Notes under the pieces: model-generated | The model's database searches: none | Seen by the model: only the letters and a program-made list of their open reading frames with translations | Told to the model about the DNA's origin: nothing | Source: Streptomyces dioscori | GTDB taxonomy: Bacteria > Actinomycetota > Actinomycetes > Streptomycetales > Streptomycetaceae | DNA: 64,000 bases | NCBI RefSeq assembly: GCF_003024195.1 | Contig: NZ_KZ679041.1 | Coordinates: 248,001 to 312,000 of the forward strand | Reading direction: 5' to 3' | Translations under genes and position numbers: made by a program | In this document: positions 15,939 through 25,344 of the stretch, one piece after another | How the letters are laid out: every line of letters starts with the position of its first letter | How positions within the stretch are numbered: position 1 is the stretch's first letter

Positions 15939-18740
15939 GTGAATTTCACTCATCCAGTCCTGTCAGGTGCGGGCAGTCCGCTGGTGGGGCGGGACGGTGA
16001 CCTCGAACGTATCTCTCGCCTGCTGGACGCCCCGGACTCGAACGGTGCCCTGCTCGTCTCCGGTGAGGCGGGTGTGGGCAAGAGCGCGGTTCTTGATGTG
16101 GTGGCGGAGACTGCCGCGGCGGCCGGATCCTTCGTGCTGCGTGCCGGCGGTGTCCAGTTCGAGGCGGACATCAGCTACTCGACTCTGAACCAGGCCCTGC
16201 TGCCCCTGCGCGACGGTATGGTCCACTTGGACGGCACCCACCGCGCCGCCGTCCGCGTTGCCCTGGGCCTCAGCGGTGGCAGGCCACCGGAGCGTGCGGT
16301 GCTCTTCGACGCGATAATGGTGCTCCTCCGGCAGACCGCCGAAGACAGCCCCGTACTGATCGTGGTCGACGATCTGCCCTGGGTCGACCGGGCCAGCGCC
16401 GCAGCGCTCACATTCGTGGCCCGACAGCTGTCCAGTACAGGTGTCGGCTTCCTGGGGTCGTTCCGGACCGGAACGGTGGGCTTCTTCGAGAACGACGGAC
16501 TGCCCGTCCATGTGCTGCCGCCCCTTGACCGGGCGTCGGCCGCGCACCTGAGCAAGGCGCGTTTCCCCGGGCTGGCGGGTCAGGTACGCCGACGACTCCT
16601 GGACGCCGCGCAGGGCAACCCGCTGGCCCTGTTGGAACTGCCCAAGGAGCTCGGAGCGGACCAGAGCGCATCACTCGGCGTACTGCCCCCCGTCCTCGCT
16701 CTGAGCGACCGCCTGCAGTCCCTCTATACGTCCCGCGTGCACAACCTTCCCGCGACCACCCAGCAGCTGTTGCTGCTCGCAGCGCTCGAAGGCAGCGGAG
16801 ACCTCGACGTCCTGGCGGTGGCTGCCTGCGAGATGCTCGGCCGGGACGCATTGGAAACACTGACTTCCGCCGAGCACGATCAACTAGTCCAGCTGAACCG
16901 GGATTCCCGTCGTCTGACGTTCCGCCACCCGCTGATCAGGTCGGCGGTTTTCGAGTCCTCCACCAGTACGCGCAGACGAGCGGCTCATCTCGCCCTGGCG
17001 CATGCGCTCAGCGACAAACCGGAGACCCGGGCCTGGCATCTGGGTGAGGCCACCCTCAAGCCTGAGGAAAGCGTCGCGGCTCTCCTCGAAGATGCGGCAC
17101 ACCGCATCCTGGGCCGCGGAGACGCGGTCGCAGCGGTCGCCGCGCTGACACGCGCAGCCGACCTCAGTCCACGAGGCCCCGATCGTGCCCGCCGGCTCAC
17201 CGAGGCGGCGTATCTCGGTGCCGAGGCGACGGGAACACTGCACAATGTCCACGATCTGCTGGAGGAGGCACAGCGGGCGGACGCCGACGGTGGCCGGTCC
17301 CTGCACGCCGCCGCTGCCGCTGTCCAGCTTCTCCTGAACAGCGACGGTGACATCACCACCGCGCACCACCTCCTGGTCGGTGCCATCCGGCAGGGAACAC
17401 ACGGCTACGACGCCCACGACGCCGCGCTGACGGACGCGCTGCACCTTCTTCTGCTGGTGTGCTTCTTCGCCGGCAGGGAGGAATTGTGGCCGGCCTTTCA
17501 CGAGACGCTTGCCCTCCTGCGCCCGGAACCACCCGCGCTGCTCTCCATCGCGAGCGAGACGTTCGCGGATCCAGCCCGTACGCGCGAGATGACCCTGCTC
17601 ATGCTCGACCGGATCCTCGACGAGGCCGGTACCGAGGACGATCCGGCCTGGCTCATCCGCATGGGCACCGTGTCGATCTTCACCGACCGCCTTGCGCTCC
17701 TGCGCGACACCTCTTGGCGCCTGGTCGGTGAAGGGCGGGACGGCGGTCCGGTCCGCAGGCACCTCGGCGGGCTGATGCATCTGTGCCTCGACGATTACGT
17801 CACCGGCAGATGGGACGAGGTTGTCCAGCTGGCGGACGAAGGGCTCGAAGCCTGTTCCAGGTCCGGCTATACCTTCGACACCTGGTACTACTGGTACTGC
17901 AAGGGTTTGGTGGTCGCCTCCCGCGGTGACGCCAGGACCGCTGGCGAACTCGCGGATCTGATGACGGGCTGGGCGGCTCCCCGCGGTCTGCGGGCAACGC
18001 TGCGGTGTGCCGATCACGTCCGAGCCGTCGCGTGTGCCGCCTCCGGGGACTTCGCGCAGGCGCTCCGCCACACGGAGGCGATCAGTCCGGCCGGCCGTCT
18101 CGCGCCCTACGTTCCTCAGGCGCTGTGGGTCTTCTTCGACCTGGTGGAGTCCGCGGTACGCGCCAATCGGCGGGCGGACGCGGTTGCCCATGTCGACGCC
18201 CTGCGGCAGGCCGGAGTGCGGGGTATCTCCTCCCGGCTGGCGCTGCTGGTCGGAGGTGCCACCGCCCTCGTCCGTGAGGATGACGAAGAGGCGGCACAAC
18301 TGTTCCGCGCGACGCTCGCTGAGCAGGATGCGCGCCTGTGGCCCTTCGACATGGCACGCGTACAGCTGGCGTACGGCGAGCGACTGCGCAGGGCGAGGGC
18401 AGCCGTGGAATCGAAGGGACCCCTCATGGAGGCGCTGCGAACCTTCCAGCGGCTCGGTGCCTTGCCCTGGGCCGAGCGTGCGAGCAACGAGTTGCGCGCC
18501 GCGGGCCATGCAATGCACGGTGAGGACCACGGGGGCGGCGCCCTCACCCCACAGGAGCGGGAGATCGCGAAACTTGCGGCCGGCGGCCTGACGAACAAGC
18601 AGATTGCGGAGCGGCTGTACATCTCGCACCGCACCGTCGGTGCACATCTCTACCAGATCTATCCCAAGCTGGGCATCACCTCGCGGGTCGCGCTCCAGGA
18701 CGCCCTGGCAGCCCTGGAGAACACCGAGAGGAACCCCTGA
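15939..18740 (+). CDS. Large LuxR-family ATP-binding regulator (LAL type)
   Basis: A 933-residue transcription activator of the LAL class. The Walker A GEAGVGKSA is at residues 42-50, and a Walker B-like VLIVVDDLPW follows near 150. A long helical, TPR-like middle region runs to about 860. The C-terminal LuxR helix-turn-helix is LTPQEREIAKLAAGGLTNKQ followed by IAERLYISHRTVGAHL. The GTG at 15939 follows GGAGAG; an ATG at 15900 would add an Arg-rich stretch. LAL regulators in Streptomyces usually act as pathway switches for secondary metabolism. Here no target is evident next to it, since the next gene is convergent. Confidence 0.92.
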   Translation: MNFTHPVLSGAGSPLVGRDGDLERISRLLDAPDSNGALLVSGEAGVGKSAVLDVVAETAAAAGSFVLRAGGVQFEADISYSTLNQALLPLRDGMVHLDGTHRAAVRVALGLSGGRPPERAVLFDAIMVLLRQTAEDSPVLIVVDDLPWVDRASAAALTFVARQLSSTGVGFLGSFRTGTVGFFENDGLPVHVLPPLDRASAAHLSKARFPGLAGQVRRRLLDAAQGNPLALLELPKELGADQSASLGVLPPVLALSDRLQSLYTSRVHNLPATTQQLLLLAALEGSGDLDVLAVAACEMLGRDALETLTSAEHDQLVQLNRDSRRLTFRHPLIRSAVFESSTSTRRRAAHLALAHALSDKPETRAWHLGEATLKPEESVAALLEDAAHRILGRGDAVAAVAALTRAADLSPRGPDRARRLTEAAYLGAEATGTLHNVHDLLEEAQRADADGGRSLHAAAAAVQLLLNSDGDITTAHHLLVGAIRQGTHGYDAHDAALTDALHLLLLVCFFAGREELWPAFHETLALLRPEPPALLSIASETFADPARTREMTLLMLDRILDEAGTEDDPAWLIRMGTVSIFTDRLALLRDTSWRLVGEGRDGGPVRRHLGGLMHLCLDDYVTGRWDEVVQLADEGLEACSRSGYTFDTWYYWYCKGLVVASRGDARTAGELADLMTGWAAPRGLRATLRCADHVRAVACAASGDFAQALRHTEAISPAGRLAPYVPQALWVFFDLVESAVRANRRADAVAHVDALRQAGVRGISSRLALLVGGATALVREDDEEAAQLFRATLAEQDARLWPFDMARVQLAYGERLRRARAAVESKGPLMEALRTFQRLGALPWAERASNELRAAGHAMHGEDHGGGALTPQEREIAKLAAGGLTNKQIAERLYISHRTVGAHLYQIYPKLGITSRVALQDALAALENTERNP

Positions 18741-18825
18741 GCCCGCACGGCATCAGGAAGAGACACATGTGCCCGCTGCGGGCGGCCGTGCACTCAAGGC
18801 CGCCTGGCCCGGAAGGTCCGTGTGC

Positions 18826-19227
18826 TCAGAGTTGGTCCGGAAACAGGTGCCGGCGGCCGAACAAGGCCGCGGCGGCGCGGGCGGTGGGGACACCGGCATC
18901 GAGATCGGCGCCGGCATCCCGCAGCACCGCCACCACTTCGTCAGCGCCCTTGAACAGGGCCCCGGCGAGGGGCGACTGGTCTCGGGCGTTGCGAAGGTCC
19001 GGATCGGCGCCTAGTTCGAGCAATGCACGCACCATGCCAGCATGGCCGTGATAAGAGGCGACCATGAGGAGGGTGTTGGCACCCGTATCGGCCGTGTCGA
19101 CAGGCAGACCGTGCTCCACGAACTCCACCAGTTGCCCGGTGCTGCCCTGTCGGGCCAGATCCATGGCGATGTCCACGATGCGTCTGCTCTGCTCGGCGGT
19201 AAGCCCACCACCGTATGTGTCACTCAT
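18826..19227 (-). CDS. Ankyrin-repeat protein (AnkB-like), catalase partner
   Basis: A 133-residue soluble protein made of about three ankyrin repeats, with typical ANTLLMVASYHGHAGMVRAL, GADPDLRNARDQSPLAGALF and DEVVAVLRDAGADLD units. It lies 49 bases downstream of the catalase gene on the same strand. Ankyrin proteins paired with catalases are known in other bacteria (katB-ankB), where they support peroxide resistance, so the same role is inferred here. The ATG at 19225-19227 is used; in-frame sequence upstream lacks repeat character. Confidence 0.85.
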   Translation of the reverse strand: MSDTYGGGLTAEQSRRIVDIAMDLARQGSTGQLVEFVEHGLPVDTADTGANTLLMVASYHGHAGMVRALLELGADPDLRNARDQSPLAGALFKGADEVVAVLRDAGADLDAGVPTARAAAALFGRRHLFPDQL

Positions 19228-19276
19228 GACGACGCTCTCGCAGAGGGCGGGTGGCAGGGCGTTCGAGCGGCCATGC

Positions 19277-20740
19277 TCATGGGGTGCCGGCGGCCATTGC
19301 CTCGATCGCCTTGCGGACGCCCGCACCGTAAGCCGGGTCGGCCTGGGCGCAGTTGGTGATGTGACGTTCCATGGTCGCGTGTGACGCGCCGTCGATGGCG
19401 CGGGCCGTGTTGTCGAAGAGCGTCTGCTGCTGCGCGGGGCTCATCAGCCGGAACAGATCGCCCGGTTGCTCGAAGTAGTTGTCGTCGTCCGCACGGAAGT
19501 CGAAGCGGTCGGCAGGGCTCCCCGCTGCATGGCTGGGCTCGCGGTGAGTTGGCTGCTCCTGCCAGCGGCCGTACGAGTTGGGCTCGATGCTCGGGGTGGC
19601 GCCCTGGTTGCCGTCGATCCGCATGGCACCGTCGCGGTGATAGGAGTTCGCCCCGTTCCGGGGGGCGTTGACCGGGATCTGGTGGTGGTTCACACCGAGG
19701 CGGTAACGCTGGGCGTCTCCGTATGAGAAGAGCCGGCCCTGCAGCATCCTGTCGGGGGAGAAGCCGATGCCCGGTACGACGTTCGCCGGGGTGAAGGCGG
19801 CCTGCTCGACGTCTGCGAAGTAGTTCTCGGGGTTGCGGTTGAGCTCCCACTCACCGACCTCGATCAGGGGGTAGTCCTTCTTCGACCAGACCTTGGTCAG
19901 GTCGAAGGGGTGGAAACGGTAGGTGTCCGCATCAGCTTCCGGCATGACCTGGATGAACAGCTTCCACTTCGGGAAGTCGCCGTTCTCGATCGCGTCGAAC
20001 AGATCGCGCTGGTGAGACTCACGGTCCTTACCGACCAGGGCCTCGGCCTCGGCATCGGTCAGGTTCTTGACACCCTGTTGGGTGCGGTGATGGAACTTCA
20101 CCCAGAACCGTTCGCCCGCGGCGTTGACCAGGCTGTAGGTGTGCGATCCGAAGCCGTGCATGTGACGGTACGAGGCGGGGATGCCGCGCTCCGACATGAT
20201 GATCGTGACTTGGTGCAAGGCCTCCGGGAGACGGGTCCAGAAGTCCCAGTTGTTCTCCGGATCCCGGAGGTTGGTGCGCGGGTCGCGCTTCACTGCGTGG
20301 TTGAGGTCGGGGAACTTCAACGGGTCACGGAAGAAGAACACCGGAGTGTTGTTCCCGACCAGGTCCCAGTTGCCGTCCTCCGTATAGAACTTCAGCGCGA
20401 AGCCGCGGATGTCGCGCTCGGCGTCGGCGGCGCCGCGCTCGCCTGCGACGGTGGAGAAGCGGGCAAACAGCTCGGTCTTCCTGCCAACCCCGGAGAAGAT
20501 CTTTGCACCGGTGTACCGCGTGATGTCCTGCGTCACCTTGAACGTGCCGAAGGCACCCGAACCCTTGGCGTGCATCCGGCGCTCCGGGATGACCTCGCGG
20601 TCGAAGTGCGCGAGTTTTTCGAGGAACCAGACGTCCTGCAGGAGCATCGGCCCCCGCGGGCCCGCGGTCAGAGAGTTCTGGTTGTCAGGTACGGGCGCGC
20701 CTGCCACGGTGGTCAACGGGCTCTGGTGACTGTCAGGCAT
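19277..20740 (-). CDS. katA: Monofunctional heme catalase
   Basis: A 487-residue clade 3-type catalase that converts hydrogen peroxide to water and oxygen in the cytoplasm. The opening [17 protein letters not shown] is diagnostic. The distal His is in [15 protein letters not shown], the Asn is in [14 protein letters not shown], and the proximal heme Tyr is in [15 protein letters not shown]. The length is complete. The ATG at 20738-20740 follows GAGGAG. The ankyrin gene is downstream in the same unit. The symbol is family-level; paralogues in Streptomyces carry different letters. Confidence 0.93.
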   Translation of the reverse strand: MPDSHQSPLTTVAGAPVPDNQNSLTAGPRGPMLLQDVWFLEKLAHFDREVIPERRMHAKGSGAFGTFKVTQDITRYTGAKIFSGVGRKTELFARFSTVAGERGAADAERDIRGFALKFYTEDGNWDLVGNNTPVFFFRDPLKFPDLNHAVKRDPRTNLRDPENNWDFWTRLPEALHQVTIIMSERGIPASYRHMHGFGSHTYSLVNAAGERFWVKFHHRTQQGVKNLTDAEAEALVGKDRESHQRDLFDAIENGDFPKWKLFIQVMPEADADTYRFHPFDLTKVWSKKDYPLIEVGEWELNRNPENYFADVEQAAFTPANVVPGIGFSPDRMLQGRLFSYGDAQRYRLGVNHHQIPVNAPRNGANSYHRDGAMRIDGNQGATPSIEPNSYGRWQEQPTHREPSHAAGSPADRFDFRADDDNYFEQPGDLFRLMSPAQQQTLFDNTARAIDGASHATMERHITNCAQADPAYGAGVRKAIEAMAAGTP

Positions 20741-20918
20741 AGGGGGCTTTCTCCTCGATGATGTCTTACGCCGTACCACCGGCGTCCGGCTCGGTTCGCG
20801 GTGGTCGGTCACACGTTCTGCTCGATCGTCGCCGACTCTGCAAAGGCATCGAAAGGTGTGCCGACGGTGCTGACGAACGCCCGGGGAGCGACACACGCGT
20901 CGTCCCCGGGCGTCAGGA

Positions 20919-22280
20919 TCAACGCAGCGACCTGAAGGCCGTACGGAGTTCGCGGGCGAGTAGCTGTGGTTGCTCCCACGCCGCGAAGTGACCGCCCTTG
21001 TCCACCTCGTTCCAGTGGATGAGGTTGCCGTAGGCACGCTCGCCCCAGCTCCGTGGCGCGGGGTAGATCTCACGGGGGAACACCGTGACCGCGACCGGGA
21101 CACTCGGGATGTCGACGGCGTTGAAAGGCCCCCCGCCGGCCTGCGAGCCCTCCCAGTAGAAACGGGACGACGACGCCCCGGTGCCGGTCAGCCAGTAGAT
21201 GGAGATGGCGTCGAGCATCTCGTCGTAGGTGAGGACCTTCTCGGGCCTGCCGTCGGAATCGGTCCACTCCGCGAACTTGTCGTAGTAGTACGCCGCCATC
21301 GCGACGGGCGAGTCGGCGAACGCGTAACCGATTGTCTGCGGGGTCTGGTTCATCATCGCCGCGTATCCGAAGCCGTCGCGGTAGAAGTGCAGCAGGCGGT
21401 CGTAGGCCACCTTCTCGCGAGCCGACAGAGAGGCGGGCGCGGGGTCGGAGTTGCGCAGGTGGCGCAGGACGTCCGGCGGTACGGTACCGGGCATGTTGAC
21501 GTGAATGCCCAGAAGACCCTTGGGCTTCTGGGCCGCGAGCACCTGCGAGATGATCGCTCCGTGGTCGCCGCCCTGGGAGACGTACCGCTGGTAGCCGAGC
21601 CGATGCATGAGCGCGTCGAACGCCTTCGCGGTTCGGGCCGGGTTCCAGCCGGTCGTCGTCGGTTTGCCCGAGAAGCCGTAGCCGGGAATCGTTGGGAGGA
21701 CCAGGTGGAAGGCGTCCTCGGCGCGGCCGCCGTGCGCGGTCGGGTTTGTCAGGGGGCCGACGACCTTGAGCAGTTCCACGATGGAGCCGGGCCAGCCGTG
21801 CGTCATCAGCATCGGCATCGCGTCGGCGTGCTGCGAGCGGATGTGCGCGAACTGGATGTCCACGCCGTCGATCTCGGTGATGAACTGCGGCAGTGCGTTG
21901 ATTTTCGCCTCGGCCTTGCGCCAGTTGTAGCCGGTGCCCCAGTACTCCACGAGCGGGCGGAGCCGTGCGAGCTGGGCGCCCTGTGACCGGTCGCCGACCG
22001 TCTCCTTGTCCGGCCACCGGACGGCCTTCACCCGTCGACGGAGTTCGTTGATCTCTTTCTGCGGGACCCTGACGCGGAAGGGACGGACAGCGGCATTCGG
22101 TCGTGCCGTGCCGGCGGACACACCACCCGCCGTCACGTCACCGGTCGTCGACGTGACTCCAGTTGCCGCCCCGGCCCGAGTGGCCAGGCCGATCTGCGTG
22201 GCTGCAACGGCGCCTGCGGCGATGCCCAGGAAACGACGACGGTCGGCGTTTCCACGCCCCGCGTGGTCGGTCATGTCCAT
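20919..22280 (-). CDS. Tat-exported epoxide hydrolase (EHN domain)
   Basis: A 453-residue enzyme of the microsomal/juvenile-hormone epoxide hydrolase type. A Tat leader ([19 protein letters not shown], about residues 11-40) is followed by the EHN cap domain ([19 protein letters not shown], about 66-170). The alpha/beta hydrolase core has HGWPG (161-165) and nucleophile Asp239 in GGDHGA. The C-terminal His is in [11 protein letters not shown]. The ATG at 22278-22280 is preferred because GGAG lies six bases upstream; the next ATG, two codons on, is less well placed. It shares its promoter palindrome with the other Tat-exported hydrolase. Two cytoplasmic paralogues follow to the right. Confidence 0.88.
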   Translation of the reverse strand: MDMTDHAGRGNADRRRFLGIAAGAVAATQIGLATRAGAATGVTSTTGDVTAGGVSAGTARPNAAVRPFRVRVPQKEINELRRRVKAVRWPDKETVGDRSQGAQLARLRPLVEYWGTGYNWRKAEAKINALPQFITEIDGVDIQFAHIRSQHADAMPMLMTHGWPGSIVELLKVVGPLTNPTAHGGRAEDAFHLVLPTIPGYGFSGKPTTTGWNPARTAKAFDALMHRLGYQRYVSQGGDHGAIISQVLAAQKPKGLLGIHVNMPGTVPPDVLRHLRNSDPAPASLSAREKVAYDRLLHFYRDGFGYAAMMNQTPQTIGYAFADSPVAMAAYYYDKFAEWTDSDGRPEKVLTYDEMLDAISIYWLTGTGASSSRFYWEGSQAGGGPFNAVDIPSVPVAVTVFPREIYPAPRSWGERAYGNLIHWNEVDKGGHFAAWEQPQLLARELRTAFRSLR

Positions 22281-22413
22281 GAAGAACTCCAATTCTCGGT
22301 CACGAGCGACGGCTCGCCTCGTCATGGCGTCGACACGTGTGACGAATCGCCCCGGTGGAATACCGTTCTCGTCATCACCGGTCGAGGCAGTGATGATCGT
22401 GCCATGTGTCAAA

Positions 22414-22434
22414 GTTACCAGTCAAGTAGGTGAC
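22414..22434. promoter_or_regulatory. Palindromic operator GTTACC-N9-GGTGAC (site 3 of 3)
   Basis: Arms GTTACC and GGTGAC with spacer AGTCAAGTA, upstream of the Tat-exported epoxide hydrolase gene. On the minus strand TTGACT falls inside the palindrome as a possible -35. Confidence 0.6.
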
Positions 22435-22946
22435 GGTGGGTTTCGCAGGTTCCTGGTCGACGGTGTGGTGGTGTGGTGGTCGCCCGCGGGGACGGAGGCC
22501 TCGAACACGGCGCTTCTCCACGGCGGACCGGATCGTGCTCGCCGCCCGTCTTTCCCTGCTGTCCGGCTACGGAACGGTGTTGACCCCGCTCCTCGGGTCA
22601 CGCCCGACCAAGGCACCTCGACACGCTCTTGCTGTAGGAGCGACGAATGGAAAGGACCTACGCGTCGCGCGTGTCGCACGGGTGAGTGGTAGGGCTGTGC
22701 GCAAACGTGTCTTCGGACCGGAGGTCGGTGAGGGCTCACCGCCCGCCACCCGGGCCCTGTGGTGGCCGCCTCTCGATCTGGGGAGATCGCCCGGCGATTC
22801 GGGCATGTGGGTGGCTGCGGGTGGTTCCCCTGTCGTCGACGCTGCCGACCCGGTCGGAGCCCCCTCGCCGTCGACCGCTGGTCGTCCGCCCTGGCAGCCG
22901 CGGGTGTCGGTCGCAGGGTGCAGCTGGTGCCAGGCTCAGGTGATTT

Positions 22947-22962
22947 TGGACTTGACAGTCCA
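22947..22962. promoter_or_regulatory. GGAC-N6-GTCC operator, site A
   Basis: TGGACTTGACAGTCCA is a perfect 5-bp-arm palindrome containing a -35 TTGACA directed towards the 23176 epoxide hydrolase gene; CAGACT, 17 bases on, is a weak -10. It is one of a set of matching 16-mers in the window. Confidence 0.65.
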
Positions 22963-22993
22963 GACAGTCGACGTCAGACTGATCGACATCAAG

Positions 22994-23009
22994 TGGACTA
23001 CTCGATCCA
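22994..23009. promoter_or_regulatory. GGAC-N6-GTCC operator, site B (imperfect)
   Basis: TGGACTACTCGATCCA carries one mismatch in the right arm, 47 bases after site A. It would lie just downstream of the transcription start of the epoxide hydrolase gene. Confidence 0.45.
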
Positions 23010-23175
23010 TAGTGCAGGTCCCCCAAAAGACACGTGTGTGCCTGTACTTCACCCGCTGATCCGGTCTCACCTGGCGCACGGTGTTGAGGGGCCCGGATGC
23101 CCTTGCGGCGCTGGGCGCCCCACCACCCGCACGACGCCGATGCCGGCCTCTCCTCGATGAAAGAGCAGTGGACTC

Positions 23176-24411
23176 ATGAGTGACACCAACACGGTTCCCA
23201 CCTCTGAGCACTTCACCATCGACGTGGACCAATCGCTTTTGGACGATCTCAGGGAACGGCTGCGCAAGACCCGTTTCTTCGACGACCTGGACAACGAGGA
23301 CGAGTACTACGGCGTAGGTACCGACTACCTCAGGCCGCTGGTCGATTACTGGGCCGACGGGTTCGACTGGCGTGCGGCCGAGACGCGCCTCAACGCTCAC
23401 GAGCAGTTCAAGGTCGAGATCGGCGGTGTGCCCGTGCACTTCGTCCGCAAGCGCGGCAAGGGCCCGAACCCGACGCCCCTGCTGATCCTGCACGGCTGGC
23501 CGTGGCCAGGCGAATTCAGCTACCCGTTGATCGATCCCCTCGCGGACCCGACCGCGCACGGTGGCGACCCGGCCGACGCGTTCGACGTGATCGTGCCGAC
23601 CTTGCCGGGCTTCGGTTGGTCCACCCCCCTGGAGCGGGGCGACCTGAACTACTGGAAGATCGCCGACATCCTCCATGTCCTGATGACCGAGAAGCTGGGC
23701 TTCGAGAAGTATGGCGCGCTGGGTTCCGACTACGGTGCCCTCGTCGCCGGCACCTTGGGCCACAAGTACGCGGACAGCATCATCGCCATCCACCTCGGCC
23801 ATGACCTGGTGCCGGGCATGTTCCAGCACGACCGCTACTGGGACCTGACTGCGGGTCAGCAGATTCCCGAGGACGCCTCGCCACAGATGCGCGCGGACAT
23901 CATGCGTATGCACTCCACCTACGCGTCACACGTAGCCGTACACATGCTGGACGCCTCGACCTTGTCGCATGGGCTGAACGACTCGCCTGTCGGCATGCTG
24001 GCGTGGCTGATGCAGCGCTGGAAGAAGTGGAGCGACAAGAACGGTGAATTCGATGCAGTCTTCTCTCGGGACTTCGTGCTGACCCAGGCGACCATATTCT
24101 GGGTGACACAGTCCATCGGCTCCTCCATCCGTATGTACCGCAATACCGTGCGCTACCCCTGGACGCCGTCGCACGACCGGCAGCCGCTTGTGGAGGCCCC
24201 GGCAGGCTTCACCCTGCTGCTCGGTGACGCCTTCCCGCCCGGCGTCAGCTCGGTCGAGGAACGCGTTGCGGCGTTCGAGCACGGGCCGAGCCGCGAGGTG
24301 TTCAACCCCGTCAACGTCAACGCCCATGAGCGGGGCGGGCACTTCGGTCATTACGAGAACCCCGAGGCCTTCATCGGCGACATCCGCGAGACCTTCCGCC
24401 GGGTGCGCTGA
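23176..24411 (+). CDS. Cytoplasmic epoxide hydrolase (EHN domain)
   Basis: A 411-residue EHN-type epoxide hydrolase without a leader. The N-terminal cap (FTIDVDQSLLDDLRERLRK) includes the DWRAAETRLN segment. The core has HGWPWP (106-111), nucleophile Asp185 in GSDYGA and the terminal His389 in RGGHFGHYEN. It opens epoxides to diols by way of an ester intermediate. It is a close paralogue of the 25345-26574 product (same spacing of all motifs), and both have the GGAC-N6-GTCC operator. The ribosome site before 23176 is weak (AAAGAG). Confidence 0.88.
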   Translation: MSDTNTVPTSEHFTIDVDQSLLDDLRERLRKTRFFDDLDNEDEYYGVGTDYLRPLVDYWADGFDWRAAETRLNAHEQFKVEIGGVPVHFVRKRGKGPNPTPLLILHGWPWPGEFSYPLIDPLADPTAHGGDPADAFDVIVPTLPGFGWSTPLERGDLNYWKIADILHVLMTEKLGFEKYGALGSDYGALVAGTLGHKYADSIIAIHLGHDLVPGMFQHDRYWDLTAGQQIPEDASPQMRADIMRMHSTYASHVAVHMLDASTLSHGLNDSPVGMLAWLMQRWKKWSDKNGEFDAVFSRDFVLTQATIFWVTQSIGSSIRMYRNTVRYPWTPSHDRQPLVEAPAGFTLLLGDAFPPGVSSVEERVAAFEHGPSREVFNPVNVNAHERGGHFGHYENPEAFIGDIRETFRRVR

Positions 24412-24622
24412 CACCGTCCGGCGTCGACGCCTCCCTGGCGGGTGGACCGGCACTGAGGGTTGCATGTGCCGCATCAATGGTTCGGGCCCGCCCGTGAAGG
24501 TGTCCCGCGTCGAGCCTCCGGGCGACAGGAATCTCCTTCCACAGCATGGAAGACGTGCCGGGCACAACCGCCGACAGGCAGCTGTGCCCAGCACATCTGG
24601 AGATCGACCGGCAACTCGGCGT

Positions 24623-24648
24623 ACCGGGCGCAGGCGCCTGCGCCCGGT
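24623..24648. terminator. Perfect 26-bp palindrome, likely shared terminator
   Basis: A self-complementary stretch, 13-base half ACCGGGCGCAGGC, lies between the stop of the epoxide hydrolase gene (plus) and the stop of the small secreted peptide gene (minus). Its place between converging genes fits bidirectional termination. Confidence 0.65.
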
Positions 24649-24666
24649 CGGCGCAAGGTGCTGGTC

Positions 24667-24831
24667 TTATATGCAGTTGAGTCGGCAGATGGCGACGGAC
24701 ATGGTGCCCGAGTCGGTTGTGGACGTCCCGTGGGTGGTGACGGCCTGAGCCGCTGTCGTGCCCGTGGCGAGCAGCAGCGCGGACGCGCCCAGGACGAGGG
24801 CGGTCTTGCGCGCACGGAACAGCAGTCGCAT
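24667..24831 (-). CDS. Small secreted peptide with C-terminal CxxxC
   Basis: A 54-residue precursor of no recognised family. The leader KTALVLGASALLLATGTTA (about residues 9-27) ends in AQA. This leaves a mature peptide of about 24 residues, rich in Thr and Ser and finishing SVAICRLNCI, with two Cys that could form a small disulfide loop. The ATG at 24829-24831 has a strong AGGAG at ideal spacing, which is the main evidence that it is a gene. It ends 19 bases before a perfect palindrome. It could be a surface or signalling peptide. Confidence 0.68.
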   Translation of the reverse strand: MRLLFRARKTALVLGASALLLATGTTAAQAVTTHGTSTTDSGTMSVAICRLNCI

Positions 24832-25344
24832 GTCGAATCTCCTTGAGAACGCGATGTCTCGTCCGGCCTGGACAGGCGGACGCGCCCCGGGCGGGGCGTC
24901 ATCGCGGGGACAATCGTGCCATGCACACACTCAGGACTTCCAGCAGTTCATACATGTCGACTGGGCGAGTGGAGTGGTGAGTTCGTGCGACTCGGACGTG
25001 CCGGTCATTTCGCTGTGTCACGGGCGTGCAGCGAGGTGTGAGGCGCTGATCGTGCCGTCGTCCCACGTGTGGCGGCGCCGCGCCGTATGCCCGCACACCG
25101 TGGTCTGCCAATCCACTGCCAGACGCCGAGGGCCCGTGGTCATGCTCGGGTGTTCCGTGGCTGTGATCGAAGCGGCATCGGTCGGCGGGACGCCGGTGCC
25201 GCCGGCCTCGCCGTGCCGCATGAGTGGCCGTAGGGCAGGCACCTGACATGGCGCGCGAGGTTCGCCGCTTCGCGGACCTCCCGGCCCCTTGTCCTGTGCC
25301 GTCCGCTCCCGTGCCGACCATGCAGCGCGGGTGGGGGATGTGCG
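24832..25344. other. Intergenic region, no supported gene
   Basis: It lies between the small peptide gene start and the end of the next epoxide hydrolase gene, both on the minus strand. Short open frames exist but lack ribosome sites and family resemblance. It should contain the peptide promoter; no clear -35/-10 pair was fixed. Confidence 0.35.

Larger units (their letters stand above)
22281..23175. other. Regulatory-rich intergenic region between epoxide hydrolase genes
   Basis: No gene is supported in about 900 bases; open frames on both strands have shadow composition. It contains one GTYACC-N9-GGTGAC palindrome near its left end and two GGAC-N6-TCC palindromes near 22.95 and 23.0 kb. 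Extra unrecognised sequence between them could be a decayed gene. Confidence 0.45.

Noticed and set aside
16884..18647. 587-codon minus-strand open frame opposite the LuxR regulator
   Set aside because: The plus strand has a Walker A and a perfect LuxR helix-turn-helix across the same span.
25018..25242. Possible small minus-strand gene with LAVDWQTTVCGH
   Set aside because: No ribosome site before any start and no resemblance to a family; left as intergenic.
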